A DNA stretch of 64,000 nucleotides from assembly GCA_947462925.1 (NCBI GenBank), contig CANHQP010000006.1:1-64000 (forward strand). The letters run 5' to 3'. Position 1 is the first letter of the stretch; every line of letters begins with the position of its first letter. Source of the stretch: Flavobacteriia bacterium (GTDB taxonomy: Bacteria; Bacteroidota; Bacteroidia; Flavobacteriales_D; Crocinitomicaceae). Under the pieces are notes generated by a model that saw nothing but the letters and a program-made list of their open reading frames with translations, was not told where the DNA came from and did not search any database. The translations under genes and the position numbers were made by a program. Below are positions 1 to 8,234 of this stretch, piece by piece.

Positions 1-1
1 A

Positions 2-118
2 GCCAACTATTTACAAAATTATTTGAACGAGTTTTGTTTCAAATACAACCGAAGATATTTTGGTGAAAAGGTATTCGACAGACTTTTGATTGCTGCTGTA
101 TCTTTTGTTTGGTATTAA
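2..118 (+). CDS. IS1595-family-like transposase, C-terminal end (cut by window edge)
   Basis: The first bases read, in one open frame ending in TAA, as the tail of a protein containing NEFCFKYNRRYFGEKVFDRL. This resembles the C-terminus of IS1595/ISXO2-type transposases, which typically end with an Asn-Glu-Phe-x-(F/Y)-(R/K)-(F/Y)-N-R-R stretch followed by FDRLL. Only about 38 residues are inside the window, so catalytic residues and completeness cannot be judged. No clear terminal inverted repeat is visible in the following bases without the other end for comparison. The assignment rests on motif recall only. Confidence 0.6.
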   Translation, partial: ANYLQNYLNEFCFKYNRRYFGEKVFDRLLIAAVSFVWY

Positions 119-496
119 TTACTGGTAAAGTTTACGATATGCATTTTTAATTATTTTTTCTGATTTGATGTAGATTCCATTTTGAAAGAACTTGATTAGA
201 TAGGTGCCTTTTTCAATGTTACTGAAGAGTTTTTTCACTTGAGCATATTTTGAACAAAACCAACTGAACTTATGCAAAAGATGAAAAACATTAAAATTGA
301 TAATTGCGTTTTCATAGAGTTAGATTTTTAAGTTAAGGATACTAAAGTATTCAAAATGCGAAATCAACTGCGCAGATATGAACGAAATGGTATAGCCGCC
401 AAACAAAACAGGTTTTAAGATGAAAATTTGAGCTATTTGTCTGTCTAAAAATTAAAATTTAATAGATAAACATTGTCGGCACTTTGATATGAACAA
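119..496. other. non-coding stretch after the transposase tail
   Basis: About 380 AT-rich bases between the transposase end and the lipoprotein gene. I see no convincing open frame, RNA gene or strong hairpin. The right terminal repeat of the insertion sequence should lie in the first few dozen bases, but it cannot be delimited without the left end. Some of it may be decayed mobile-element sequence. Confidence 0.4.
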
Positions 497-1291
497 TTAC
501 TCCACCCAACTCGCACCAGTGTACAATTGATATTCAAATCCAGAATTTTCCGCAATTTGGAAAGATACGCGACATTTTTTGTTTAGATATTTTTGTTGAT
601 TTCTCAAGGCATCTTTGATGAAATTATCTTCCACCTCGACCCTTAATGCACTAGAATAACCGTCTTCACCGGGCTGACCTACAATTAAATAATTTAAAGA
701 TTCAGTTATCGCAAAACCTTGAAAGGTGGTTTCAAAGTCACCTTTTTGTTCTAACACGCGCATCGCTCTGTCAATAGAACACGTTTTTAGCGGAACCGAA
801 AGGAACGAAACACTTGGCAATTCTTCTTGGTAATTCACGCGTTTTTCTTTCGTTGAAATCGCTTTTCCTTTTTTGTCGTAATAAGAAACACGTTCCACGA
901 ATTTCGTTGCGGTTGGATTTGAAAGGTCTTCAAATAATTCTTTGGTTACAAATGGGTATTTGTCTTTGAGATAATAGGTAATCGCACCGCTGTTTTTTCC
1001 GTTTCCATCCGAAAATTTTTCTTCGATTTTCAAAATTACATTGTCTGCGGAAAGATGCGCCAACACTTCAATTGCTTCTCCATTTTCTTTGGCGTAGCTG
1101 AGTGAATGTGCCACCAAATCTGCTTTCACAATTTCTTCTTCAATCGCAGCAATTTCTGCTTCAATCGCATCTTCATTGTCAAGTTTTTGAGAAACTTTTT
1201 CAACTTTTTTCTCGGTTGAATTGTCTTCTCCGCAAGCACTTAAAATCGTTAATCCTCCGATTATTGCTACTACTAAAAACCACTGTCTCAT
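497..1291 (-). CDS. hypothetical lipoprotein
   Basis: A predicted lipoprotein of about 264 residues. The chosen start gives a hydrophobic signal segment followed by the lipobox LSAC, with an acidic stretch after the cysteine (EDNSTEKK). An alternative Met nine codons upstream would put extra residues before the signal peptide and is less likely. The N-terminal third of the mature protein is rich in Glu/Ala and probably helical (EAEIAAIEEEIVKADLVAH). The rest contains Tyr/Lys-rich segments and no motif I recognise. It is probably anchored in the outer or inner membrane facing the periplasm. Function unknown. It stands alone between the transposase remnant and a small gene on the other strand. 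Confidence 0.75.
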   Translation of the reverse strand: MRQWFLVVAIIGGLTILSACGEDNSTEKKVEKVSQKLDNEDAIEAEIAAIEEEIVKADLVAHSLSYAKENGEAIEVLAHLSADNVILKIEEKFSDGNGKNSGAITYYLKDKYPFVTKELFEDLSNPTATKFVERVSYYDKKGKAISTKEKRVNYQEELPSVSFLSVPLKTCSIDRAMRVLEQKGDFETTFQGFAITESLNYLIVGQPGEDGYSSALRVEVEDNFIKDALRNQQKYLNKKCRVSFQIAENSGFEYQLYTGASWVE

Positions 1292-1668
1292 CTTAAAAAA
1301 TTGAATGTTCAAAAGCATAATACGCTGTTCGGTAAAAGTAACATGAAAAATTTAAAAAATGGAGATTGAAATTATGTTGGGTAAATATTTTAAACCAAAA
1401 ATTAATTTGATGTTTTGTCTTGTCATGGTTTTTATTCAAAAACACACGCCAAAACAATTATCGATATCCTATCAACGCTGCGGATTGCATCCTCGCTAGG
1501 GATATTTGACTCCTACGGAGCCTGCTGTTATCACAGAGCAAAGTCAAAATTTCATTGAATTCAAAGAAAATTTGAATGCTTTTTTCCACAAATTTTTGTT
1601 GTAAACTTTTACTTGTAATCTTCCAAAAAAAATGTAATTTCAAGCTTCAATTATAGAAACACTGCATT
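1292..1668. other. intergenic region with a GC-richer island
   Basis: No gene is supported here. A locally more GC-rich segment at about 1462-1530 contains the short hairpin CTCCTACGGAG (1510-1520) and differs in composition from its surroundings. It could be a repetitive extragenic element, but only one copy is visible in this window. A 61-codon frame on the minus strand runs through it and lacks protein-like features. Confidence 0.35.
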
Positions 1669-1845
1669 ATGGAAGAAGCTCAAATCCAAGCGCAAATCGC
1701 GCACTTAAAAACACTTTTGACCGGAAATCTTTTCGAAGATGGGGAAACACAACAACAAATTTACGATTTGAAAAAAATGCTTAATCCAGCGATTGAGTTA
1801 CAGCCAGAATTAGACGATGATGAGTGTTTATCTTGCGGAAGCTAG
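1669..1845 (+). CDS. small acidic protein with C-terminal CxxC (58 aa)
   Basis: A 58-codon ORF from ATG to TAG encodes a soluble protein beginning MEEAQIQAQIAHLKTLLTGN and ending with an acidic stretch and the Cys pair DDDECLSCGS. The N-terminal two thirds look helical and amphipathic. The CxxC tail could bind metal or be redox active, but this is inference. A rho-independent terminator follows 26 bp after the stop, which supports it being a real transcribed gene. It has no same-strand neighbour. I do not recognise the family. Confidence 0.65.
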   Translation: MEEAQIQAQIAHLKTLLTGNLFEDGETQQQIYDLKKMLNPAIELQPELDDDECLSCGS

Positions 1846-1870
1846 AACTAATTAGCCTTGTATAGGAATG

Positions 1871-1902
1871 ATGGACAAGTTTTCGATTTGTCCATTTTTT
1901 TT
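1871..1902 (+). terminator. rho-independent terminator of the small CxxC gene
   Basis: The 8-bp stem ATGGACAA / TTGTCCAT with a 9-base loop is followed by eight T residues. It lies 26 bp downstream of the stop codon at 1845 on the plus strand. Confidence 0.8.
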
Positions 1903-1925
1903 GACCGAAAAATTATTTTGGTAAA

Positions 1926-2165
1926 TTATTTTGAAAGCAATCCTTTGAAAAATGCAATGATTCTTTTTCTGAATAAAAACAAAAGCAAGAAATAAGGAAT
2001 GATCATCAAATACATGATTCCTGTATTCATGTTTGTTCCAAAAGATGCTTCGTCCATTTCTGAACCTTGTTCTGCTACCAACTTACATTGTGAACAACCT
2101 TGCGCATAAATGTTTTGACCGATTAAAATCAATGATAAAACCAATGTGATGATGTACTTTTTCAT
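1926..2165 (-). CDS. small secreted/membrane protein with CxxC (79 aa)
   Basis: This 79-residue protein has an N-terminal signal segment (MKKYIITLVLSLILIGQNIYAQ), then the motif GCSQCK, a short acidic linker and a C-terminal hydrophobic helix (about residues 48-66) ending in a basic tail. The topology suggests an extracytoplasmic CxxC loop held at the inner membrane by one helix. Small proteins of this shape are common in Flavobacteriia but uncharacterised. It is a single gene, separated by about 130 bp from the anti-sigma gene downstream. Confidence 0.7.
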   Translation of the reverse strand: MKKYIITLVLSLILIGQNIYAQGCSQCKLVAEQGSEMDEASFGTNMNTGIMYLMIIPYFLLLFLFRKRIIAFFKGLLSK

Positions 2166-2296
2166 GCTATTTTTTCTTTACGAAAGACAATCCAATTGAA
2201 CAGCTACAAAAGTACGAAATAAACACAGTTGATTCTTTTTATAGCTATTTTTTTGTGCTTTTTATGATTAAAATCATCCTTAGCTCAGATTGCCTA

Positions 2297-2908
2297 TCAA
2301 TAGATTGTGTTGACCATCTTAGGCAGTAAACCGATGGTGTTTTCATCTTTGAGCGAACTTCCTCTCACTTCTAGTTTTTCAGGCGATAAATCCAAGATTG
2401 GCAAGTTATTATTTGCTTGAAATAACCTCGGTTCTTCAGATTTAAAATTGCTTTGCACAACCGCTGTAATGGTATCATAAACCACTCTTTCCGCAATTTG
2501 CGTGAGCGTGATGTATTTCACAACAGTGTCGTGTACGAAATTCGTTTTGATCTCTTGTTTTTGCTGTGCAACCGGACGAATAACTGGTCGTTCGATTTCT
2601 TGATTATTTGGCCACAACATTAAAAATACCAAAACCGTTGCTGCAACTGCTAAAATGGTTTGATATAAAGGAATGCTAATTGCAAAAATGGGAGTAACTT
2701 TTTTTGCAGGCAACAACAATGGCTTTGCCTCTAGATTTTCGTCAAAGATGTCGTCCGCTTCTACTAAAATTTGGCGTTGAAAATGATATTCGTCTTCAGT
2801 CATGTGCAACAAAACAAATTGCATTTCTTCAAGCGTCAACTGATTCCAATTTCGTGACTCAATTAAATCGAATAATTTTTCTGAGTTTTTGTCTAATTCT
2901 CTGTCCAT
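2297..2908 (-). CDS. putative anti-sigma factor, single-pass membrane protein
   Basis: A 203-residue protein with a soluble acidic N-terminal region of about 75 residues, one transmembrane helix near residues 78-98 (YQTILAVAATVLVFLMLW) and a periplasmic C-terminal part. It begins 1 bp after the ECF sigma gene and on the same strand. That is the usual arrangement of a sigma factor and its membrane-bound anti-sigma factor, so the N-terminal cytoplasmic part probably sequesters the sigma factor. I see no zinc-binding HxxxCxxC motif, so it is not a ZAS-type anti-sigma. The role is inferred from position and topology. Confidence 0.65.
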   Translation of the reverse strand: MDRELDKNSEKLFDLIESRNWNQLTLEEMQFVLLHMTEDEYHFQRQILVEADDIFDENLEAKPLLLPAKKVTPIFAISIPLYQTILAVAATVLVFLMLWPNNQEIERPVIRPVAQQKQEIKTNFVHDTVVKYITLTQIAERVVYDTITAVVQSNFKSEEPRLFQANNNLPILDLSPEKLEVRGSSLKDENTIGLLPKMVNTIY

Positions 2909-2909
2909 A

Positions 2910-3521
2910 TCAATTCATTTTAAATAAGTTGTTTTCATATCGAGGATCAAATTCTTTGAGTAATTCTGCCATTTTTTTGGTGGCGTAAAACAAGCGAGAT
3001 TTTACAGTACCGACAGATGTTTCTGTAATTTCAGCGATTTCATTCAAACTGAATTTTTCCATGTACCTCAAGATGAAAGTCGTTTTGTGATGCATTTCAA
3101 GTTGTGCCAAACTTGCTTTATAGATCTGTTTAAATCTTTCTTTTTCAGACAAATCATCGCTAAATACTGCTTTTGATTGCAGTTCATATTCATCTGTCGA
3201 AATGCTTTGGAAAAACGGTTTTCGGTATTCAGATTTGCACATGTTACTCGCAATCGTAAAAATCCACGTGTAGAATTTTTTGTCTGTATCGAATAAATGC
3301 TTTTTTTCGATGATTTTCAAGAAAATGTCTTGCACAAAATCTTGCGCTTTTTCTTGGTCGTTTTGCAACATTTTGATAAAATAGCCCAACAGCTTTTTGC
3401 TATATCTCTCGTGAAGAATAGTCAATGCAGGATGGGAATGATGGACAATGATCTCAACCATCAGCTCCTCATCGCTGCATTTGCTATATTGATTGTTGCT
3501 ACTCAATTTTCTATTCTTCAA
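2910..3521 (-). CDS. RNA polymerase ECF-type sigma factor
   Basis: About 203 residues with sigma-70 region 2 (the segment around AQDFVQDIFLKIIEKK and FYTWIFTIASNMCKSEYRK) and region 4 (FSLNEIAEITETSVGTVKSRLFYATKKM). This is the layout of an ECF sigma factor that directs RNA polymerase to a small regulon. The first in-frame ATG would remove part of region 2, so the start is probably the TTG at 3519-3521, which overlaps the end of the upstream FGE-like gene by 11 bp. The anti-sigma gene follows after 1 bp. Translational coupling across the three genes is likely. Confidence 0.88.
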   Translation of the reverse strand: MKNRKLSSNNQYSKCSDEELMVEIIVHHSHPALTILHERYSKKLLGYFIKMLQNDQEKAQDFVQDIFLKIIEKKHLFDTDKKFYTWIFTIASNMCKSEYRKPFFQSISTDEYELQSKAVFSDDLSEKERFKQIYKASLAQLEMHHKTTFILRYMEKFSLNEIAEITETSVGTVKSRLFYATKKMAELLKEFDPRYENNLFKMN

Positions 3522-5424
3522 TAATTTCCATTACAATTCTAAATCCGATTCCTGGATCGGCATTGCTGTAAGTTGTTTTTTTCTGAAAATCGCTGTCTTC
3601 AAATGTATCATACCATGATCCGCCTTTGGCAACGCCTTTTACGTTAATCATTTCTGCCACATTCCCAGTCATATTGAAGAATCCCAGCTTATTAGCGAAA
3701 TAGGTACCGACTTTTGCTGTATAAAAAGCACCATCTTCAAAAAAAGTATTGTTTCCAGTTTTGATATTCGCTAAATAACAACCTTTTTCATTTTTTACAT
3801 CGTCTTTGGCGAAAGTCGATTTTGCATTTTCATTTCCCGCCCCCGCGGCATATTTCCACTCTTTCTCTGTTGGTAAACGAAAAACAACCTTGGTATATTT
3901 TCTTTTGCGCTGTAAATTGTATTGTTCTGTCAGCCAAGCACAATATGCAACCGCAGCATCGTGTGAAATATTGACAACGGGATAATTTTTATATGCTGGG
4001 TGCCAATGGTAGTTTGATTCCATCGGTTCGTTCGTCGATTTCGGAAATTTTTTCATCCATTGACTAGAATCGTAAACAACCATTTTGTATAAATCCAATT
4101 GTTTAGATCGAAGCGTATTGTCTAAAAATTTTTGGTAATCTTCATTGGTTGTTTCATATCTGCTCATCTTTACTTTATTGGAAATTTGAATCATGTTTTC
4201 CTCTATCGTTTTTGAATCCAATAAAGCAGTTAGAAATGTCGGATTAGATTTACTTTGACTTAAGAACTCAAATATTTCCGTTTGTTGTCCAGAGTTTTCG
4301 CTGATGGAAAGAATCAATGGTTCTAAGTTTTTCATTTTGTAGAGTGATTCACTTTCTTGATAGTGCTTGTAAAGCTTTAACATCGAAGGAATATAAGTTT
4401 CATCAAAGTATTCAGCATGGGCATTCATTTGATGAAAAGCGAAGTTTTGTTTCAAATAATCCAACAAATAGCGGCTTTCATAATTGCGCTGAATGATGGA
4501 AATATTGTCAAATTCATTGTCACTGTATTTGTAACTCAATCCCGTCAAATATAGGTTTTCTGCAAACTTTTTTTCAAAGTATGAAATAGCAGTGGTAGAT
4601 ACATACACCGGAATTCCCACTTTGTTTTTGAGAATGTGTTCAAAAACCAGTTGTTGATTTTTTTCAAAATCTTCTTCAATTCCTTTACTTACTTTGATGT
4701 CTAAAGCAGGTATTTTAAGTTCTTCAAAGATCTTGTTTCGGTAGTCATCCTCGGTGATTAAGTAGGTATTGATTACAGTCACATCTTCTCGAAAATTTTT
4801 GGACCCTTGCGCAATCCATCCAGCATAAGTATCATTGTCACCTGCTGTAAATACGATAGCGTTTTGGTCCAATTCTGAGAGTAAATTGTAGCCCCAATTC
4901 AGTAAACTTGACGGTAAATCATTGGCTAAATACAATTGATTCGCGAATTGTTTGAACTTCGTTTTGTCTCGTCGTATCTCATATTGAATCATAATATCAT
5001 CATAAGCACGGACATCGTTGGGGTCTATTTCATAGGCTTTCATCAAGAAAGGGAGCAATTCTGGATTGTTGTTTCCGTCCCACCATTTCATGTGATTGGC
5101 TTCAAAACTATTCGGAATCACTTTATATGCTTCTTCGACGATTTGATTTCCTTGTTTGATATATTCCTCCTTTTTTTTGGCAGAACCTTCAGGATCTTTT
5201 TCGTCGTAACAAGAATTTTTCATTGCTCGCGTGGCACTGTAATAGTTGTACCAAGCATTTGCGTTCATTTTGTTTTTTACAGTTTCTTCTTTCCACAATT
5301 TTTGTTGTGTCAGATACCAATCCATGGATCTTTGCTCACGGGCAACACTGTAAACAGTTTCTGGTTTTTGCGCTTGTAAAGCAATTGATTGCAAGCAAAA
5401 TAAAACAAAAAAGATTTTTTTCAT
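3511..5424 (-). CDS. secreted protein with C-terminal FGE-sulfatase (SUMF1)-type domain
   Basis: A 637-residue protein with a cleavable signal peptide (ends ...QSIALQAQ). The N-terminal half is helical and TPR-like, and includes FTAGDNDTYAGW, which resembles the C-terminal region of DUF2723 proteins. The C-terminal 230 residues form a formylglycine-generating-enzyme-like domain: RYETTNEDYQKFL, FRLPTEKEWKYAAG, GNVAEM, KGGSWYD and GFRIVME. The two active-site cysteines of true FGE are not apparent, so it is probably a structural or ligand-binding relative, as in T9SS GldK/GldJ-like proteins. It heads an operon with an ECF sigma and anti-sigma gene. Confidence 0.75.
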   Translation of the reverse strand: MKKIFFVLFCLQSIALQAQKPETVYSVAREQRSMDWYLTQQKLWKEETVKNKMNANAWYNYYSATRAMKNSCYDEKDPEGSAKKKEEYIKQGNQIVEEAYKVIPNSFEANHMKWWDGNNNPELLPFLMKAYEIDPNDVRAYDDIMIQYEIRRDKTKFKQFANQLYLANDLPSSLLNWGYNLLSELDQNAIVFTAGDNDTYAGWIAQGSKNFREDVTVINTYLITEDDYRNKIFEELKIPALDIKVSKGIEEDFEKNQQLVFEHILKNKVGIPVYVSTTAISYFEKKFAENLYLTGLSYKYSDNEFDNISIIQRNYESRYLLDYLKQNFAFHQMNAHAEYFDETYIPSMLKLYKHYQESESLYKMKNLEPLILSISENSGQQTEIFEFLSQSKSNPTFLTALLDSKTIEENMIQISNKVKMSRYETTNEDYQKFLDNTLRSKQLDLYKMVVYDSSQWMKKFPKSTNEPMESNYHWHPAYKNYPVVNISHDAAVAYCAWLTEQYNLQRKRKYTKVVFRLPTEKEWKYAAGAGNENAKSTFAKDDVKNEKGCYLANIKTGNNTFFEDGAFYTAKVGTYFANKLGFFNMTGNVAEMINVKGVAKGGSWYDTFEDSDFQKKTTYSNADPGIGFRIVMEIIEE

Positions 5425-5524
5425 ACTTTCGATTTTTTAAAAACAGGTGCACCTCGTTTTCTGCGTTCGAAAGTAATACTCAACCAACCTTCAAAGGTTC
5501 ATTGAAAAATAAAAAAAAGATTTT

Positions 5525-7051
5525 TTAATATTCTACCAAACTTCTCCCTGTCATTTCCATGGGAGCTGCCATTCCCATGCGATTCAAAATCGTGGGTGCA
5601 ACATCCGCTAAAATTCCATTGTTTAGTTTCAAGTGATTTTCTGTCACCAAAACCGCTGGCACAGGATTCAAAGAATGGGCAGTATTTGGCGAACCATCTG
5701 GATTGATCGCGAAATCTGCATTTCCATGATCGGCGATGACCAAAAATTCATAGCCTAGTTTTTGGCCACATTCAACCACAGCTTGCAGACAAGAATCTAC
5801 CGTTTCCACCGCTTTTACGATTGCTTCATAAACACCAGTATGACCAACCATGTCTGGATTGGCAAAGTTTAGACAGAAAAAATTTGGTTTGTCTGTTTCC
5901 ATGCTTTTGATGATCGTGTCTCGCACGCCAAAAGCACTCATTTCTGGTTGCAAATCGTAAGTTGCAACTTTGGGAGAATTGACCATCAAGCGTGTTTCAT
6001 CTCTAAATGTTTCCTCTCTTCCTCCACTGAAAAAGAAAGTTACGTGCGGATATTTTTCCGTTTCGGCGATGCGCACTTGTGTACGGTCTAATTTTGAAAG
6101 GACTTCTCCCAAGGTGTTTTGCAAATTGTCTTTGTCGAAAATGACATGTACATTTTTATAAGTCGCATCGTAATTGGTCATTGTAAATAAATGCAAATCA
6201 AGTGCATGCATATTGAATTCATGAAAATCCTTTTGGGTCAAGGTTGTCACGATTTCACGCGGTCTGTCTGTTCTAAAGTTGAATGAAATCAACACATCTC
6301 CATTTTGAATCGTTGAAATAGGATTTCCGTTTTCAGTGATAACAGCAGGTTCGATAAATTCATCCGTAATGTTTGCAGCATACGCAGCTTCGATGGCTTC
6401 ACTTGCTGACGTAAAAGCTTGACCAGTTCCGTGAACCATTAAATCGTAGGCTTTTTTCACTCTTTCCCAGCGTGTATCTCTGTCCATCGCGTAATAGCGA
6501 CCGATTACTGAAGCAATTTTCCCAGTAGTTTTTGCGATTTTTTGTTCCAATTCTTGGATGAATCCCAAGCCACTTTTTGGGTCACAATCACGACCGTCAG
6601 TAAAAGCGTGAATGAACACTTTTTTCAAACCATAAGTATGCGCCATTTCACACAACGCATAAATGTGTTCTTGCGACGAATGCACGCCACCTTTGGAAAC
6701 CAAGCCCATCAAATGCAAAGCTACATTGTTCTTTTTGGCAGTTTCCATGGCTAAAATCAGCGCTTCGTTTTTGAAAAATTCTTTTTCGCGGATCGATTTA
6801 TTGATGCGCGTCAATTCTTGGTAAACAATTCTTCCAGCGCCAATATTCAAATGTCCTACTTCAGAATTTCCCATCTGACCTTCTGGCAAACCAACATCTT
6901 CACCACAAGTTTTCAATTGCGCGGTTGGGTATTTGGCCATCAAAGCATCCATAAACGGAGTATTGGCATTGTAAACCGCATCCGATTTAGAATGATCACC
7001 GATTCCCCATCCGTCTAAAATGATTAAGCCAAAGTGATTGGTCATTTCCAT
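5525..7051 (-). CDS. gpmI: 2,3-bisphosphoglycerate-independent phosphoglycerate mutase
   Basis: A 508-residue cytoplasmic enzyme interconverting 3- and 2-phosphoglycerate in glycolysis and gluconeogenesis. Family marks visible are the N-terminal metal site LIILDGWG, the phospho-acceptor serine in GNSEVGHLNIG (about residue 63), FTDGRD, RYYAMDRD and the C-terminal metal ligands VIADHGNAD and TAHSLNPVP. Length is normal for the alkaline-phosphatase-superfamily GpmI. Translation may start at Met1 or Met3. A histidine kinase gene lies 22 bp upstream on the same strand and probably shares the transcript. Confidence 0.96.
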   Translation of the reverse strand: MEMTNHFGLIILDGWGIGDHSKSDAVYNANTPFMDALMAKYPTAQLKTCGEDVGLPEGQMGNSEVGHLNIGAGRIVYQELTRINKSIREKEFFKNEALILAMETAKKNNVALHLMGLVSKGGVHSSQEHIYALCEMAHTYGLKKVFIHAFTDGRDCDPKSGLGFIQELEQKIAKTTGKIASVIGRYYAMDRDTRWERVKKAYDLMVHGTGQAFTSASEAIEAAYAANITDEFIEPAVITENGNPISTIQNGDVLISFNFRTDRPREIVTTLTQKDFHEFNMHALDLHLFTMTNYDATYKNVHVIFDKDNLQNTLGEVLSKLDRTQVRIAETEKYPHVTFFFSGGREETFRDETRLMVNSPKVATYDLQPEMSAFGVRDTIIKSMETDKPNFFCLNFANPDMVGHTGVYEAIVKAVETVDSCLQAVVECGQKLGYEFLVIADHGNADFAINPDGSPNTAHSLNPVPAVLVTENHLKLNNGILADVAPTILNRMGMAAPMEMTGRSLVEY

Positions 7052-7073
7052 AAATATTTTAAATTACTGAATA

Positions 7074-7964
7074 TCATAATGTTATTTCAAAAATTGATCC
7101 TGTCGGTTTGTTCGGATAGTAATTCAATCTTCCGCCGTTCAATTTGGTAAATTCAGCAGCGATGAACAAGCCCAAACCGGTTCCTTTTTGAGAGCGTGTT
7201 TCTTCGTTTTCGATGCGAAAAAACTTTTTAAATATGTCTTTCTGTAAATCAGCAGGAACGCCAGGACCATTGTCTCTCGTTCCAAATTTCACATGGTTCA
7301 ATTCTCGATTCAAGAAAACGGTTAAATGCTCAGAATTGGAGGCATATTTCAAACCGTTTTCTATCAAATTTCTCAAGATTGTTTTAATCATAAATGCATC
7401 TGCCTCAATTTTCACTGCGACTTGATTTTCAAAAACAATCCAATTTTTTCCAGATGTAATGTTGTAATTTTCAATTAATTGTTGAATCAATTCATTTAAA
7501 TCAATCCATTCTTTGTGCAATTTTAAAGTGCGATTCTCTAATCTTGTAGCTGTTAAAATCGATTCCACAATTTCCTCTAATCGTTGGTTTTCAATGATGG
7601 CTTTTTGCAACATTTCTTCCCTTTTTTCAGTCGAGAAATCACGCTTAATCAAAGTTTGTAAATACAATTTTGTGGAAGCCAATGGTGTTTTTAACTCGTG
7701 TGTAACGGAAAGCAAAAAATTGCTTTGTCGTTCTGAAAGTTGTTGGTCTTTTTTGATAGAAAGTTTGATGCGCCAGAGTCCGAAAAGAAGGATTGAAAAG
7801 AAAACAATGCCTTCGCCCACAATCATGATTGCTTTATTGTTGGCTTTTCCATTTACAGACTGTAATTCATTGGTAATTTGAATCAAATGAAATCCCCACC
7901 AAGCGAACTGCAAAACGACGTATATTCCAAGAATATAAAAGAATAATGCCGTCTGTTTTTTCAT
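7074..7964 (-). CDS. sensor histidine kinase
   Basis: A 296-residue two-helix membrane kinase. A first transmembrane helix (residues about 5-27), a very short extracytoplasmic loop and a second helix (about 48-66) precede the HisKA domain with the phospho-accepting histidine in SVTHELKTPLAS. The HATPase domain follows (N box LIENGLKYAS, G1 RDNGPGVP, GTGLGLFIAAEF). The minimal sensor loop suggests it senses the membrane or a partner protein. No response regulator gene is adjacent, so its partner is elsewhere. gpmI follows after 22 bp. Confidence 0.9.
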   Translation of the reverse strand: MKKQTALFFYILGIYVVLQFAWWGFHLIQITNELQSVNGKANNKAIMIVGEGIVFFSILLFGLWRIKLSIKKDQQLSERQSNFLLSVTHELKTPLASTKLYLQTLIKRDFSTEKREEMLQKAIIENQRLEEIVESILTATRLENRTLKLHKEWIDLNELIQQLIENYNITSGKNWIVFENQVAVKIEADAFMIKTILRNLIENGLKYASNSEHLTVFLNRELNHVKFGTRDNGPGVPADLQKDIFKKFFRIENEETRSQKGTGLGLFIAAEFTKLNGGRLNYYPNKPTGSIFEITL

Positions 7965-8040
7965 TTTTTTCGCTGATTTTCTAGTTCAAACCCTCTCAAC
8001 AAAAACCGTGCTAAAATGTAAATTATTTGTTAATTTTAGA

Positions 8041-8217
8041 TATTAGGACAATAGGATATTAGAACAATAGATATTAGGATGTTATGATATTAGGATTTTA
8101 AGACTTTCAATTTTCTTGAGATTTTGAGATAATCTAGGGTTGAGAAGCAACCGAAAGAATTCAGTCCTAAAGTTGCACAGCAACGACTCTTAATATCTTA
8201 AAATCCTAATATCTTAA
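8041..8217. repeat. 8-bp-periodic inverted repeat element
   Basis: The left arm (about 8041-8104) is a run of related 8-mers such as ATTAGGAC, AATAGGAT, ATTAGAAC and TTAGGATT. The right arm (about 8188-8217) carries CTCTTAAT, ATCTTAAA, ATCCTAAT and ATCTTAAA on the opposite sense. An 18-bp block, GATATTAGGATTTTAAGA (8086-8103), has its exact reverse complement at 8196-8213. The arms enclose about 92 bp of ordinary sequence. It occupies the gap between the histidine kinase and the PurF-like gene. Its function is unknown. Confidence 0.7.
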
Positions 8218-8234
8218 AGCGCAGCGGGTCTTTT

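Noticed and set aside
1510-1520. String resembling the 16S rRNA ACTCCTACGG region
   Set aside because: Only a few bases match and no surrounding rRNA sequence is present; it is a short hairpin by chance or part of a repeat.
1458-1643. 61-codon minus-strand frame over the GC-richer intergenic island
   Set aside because: No start signal, odd composition and no protein-like pattern; the small plus-strand gene at 1669 is a better explanation of the locus.
3511-5424. Active formylglycine-generating enzyme
   Set aside because: The fold motifs are present, but the paired active-site cysteines of sulfatase-activating FGE are not seen and no sulfatase gene is nearby.
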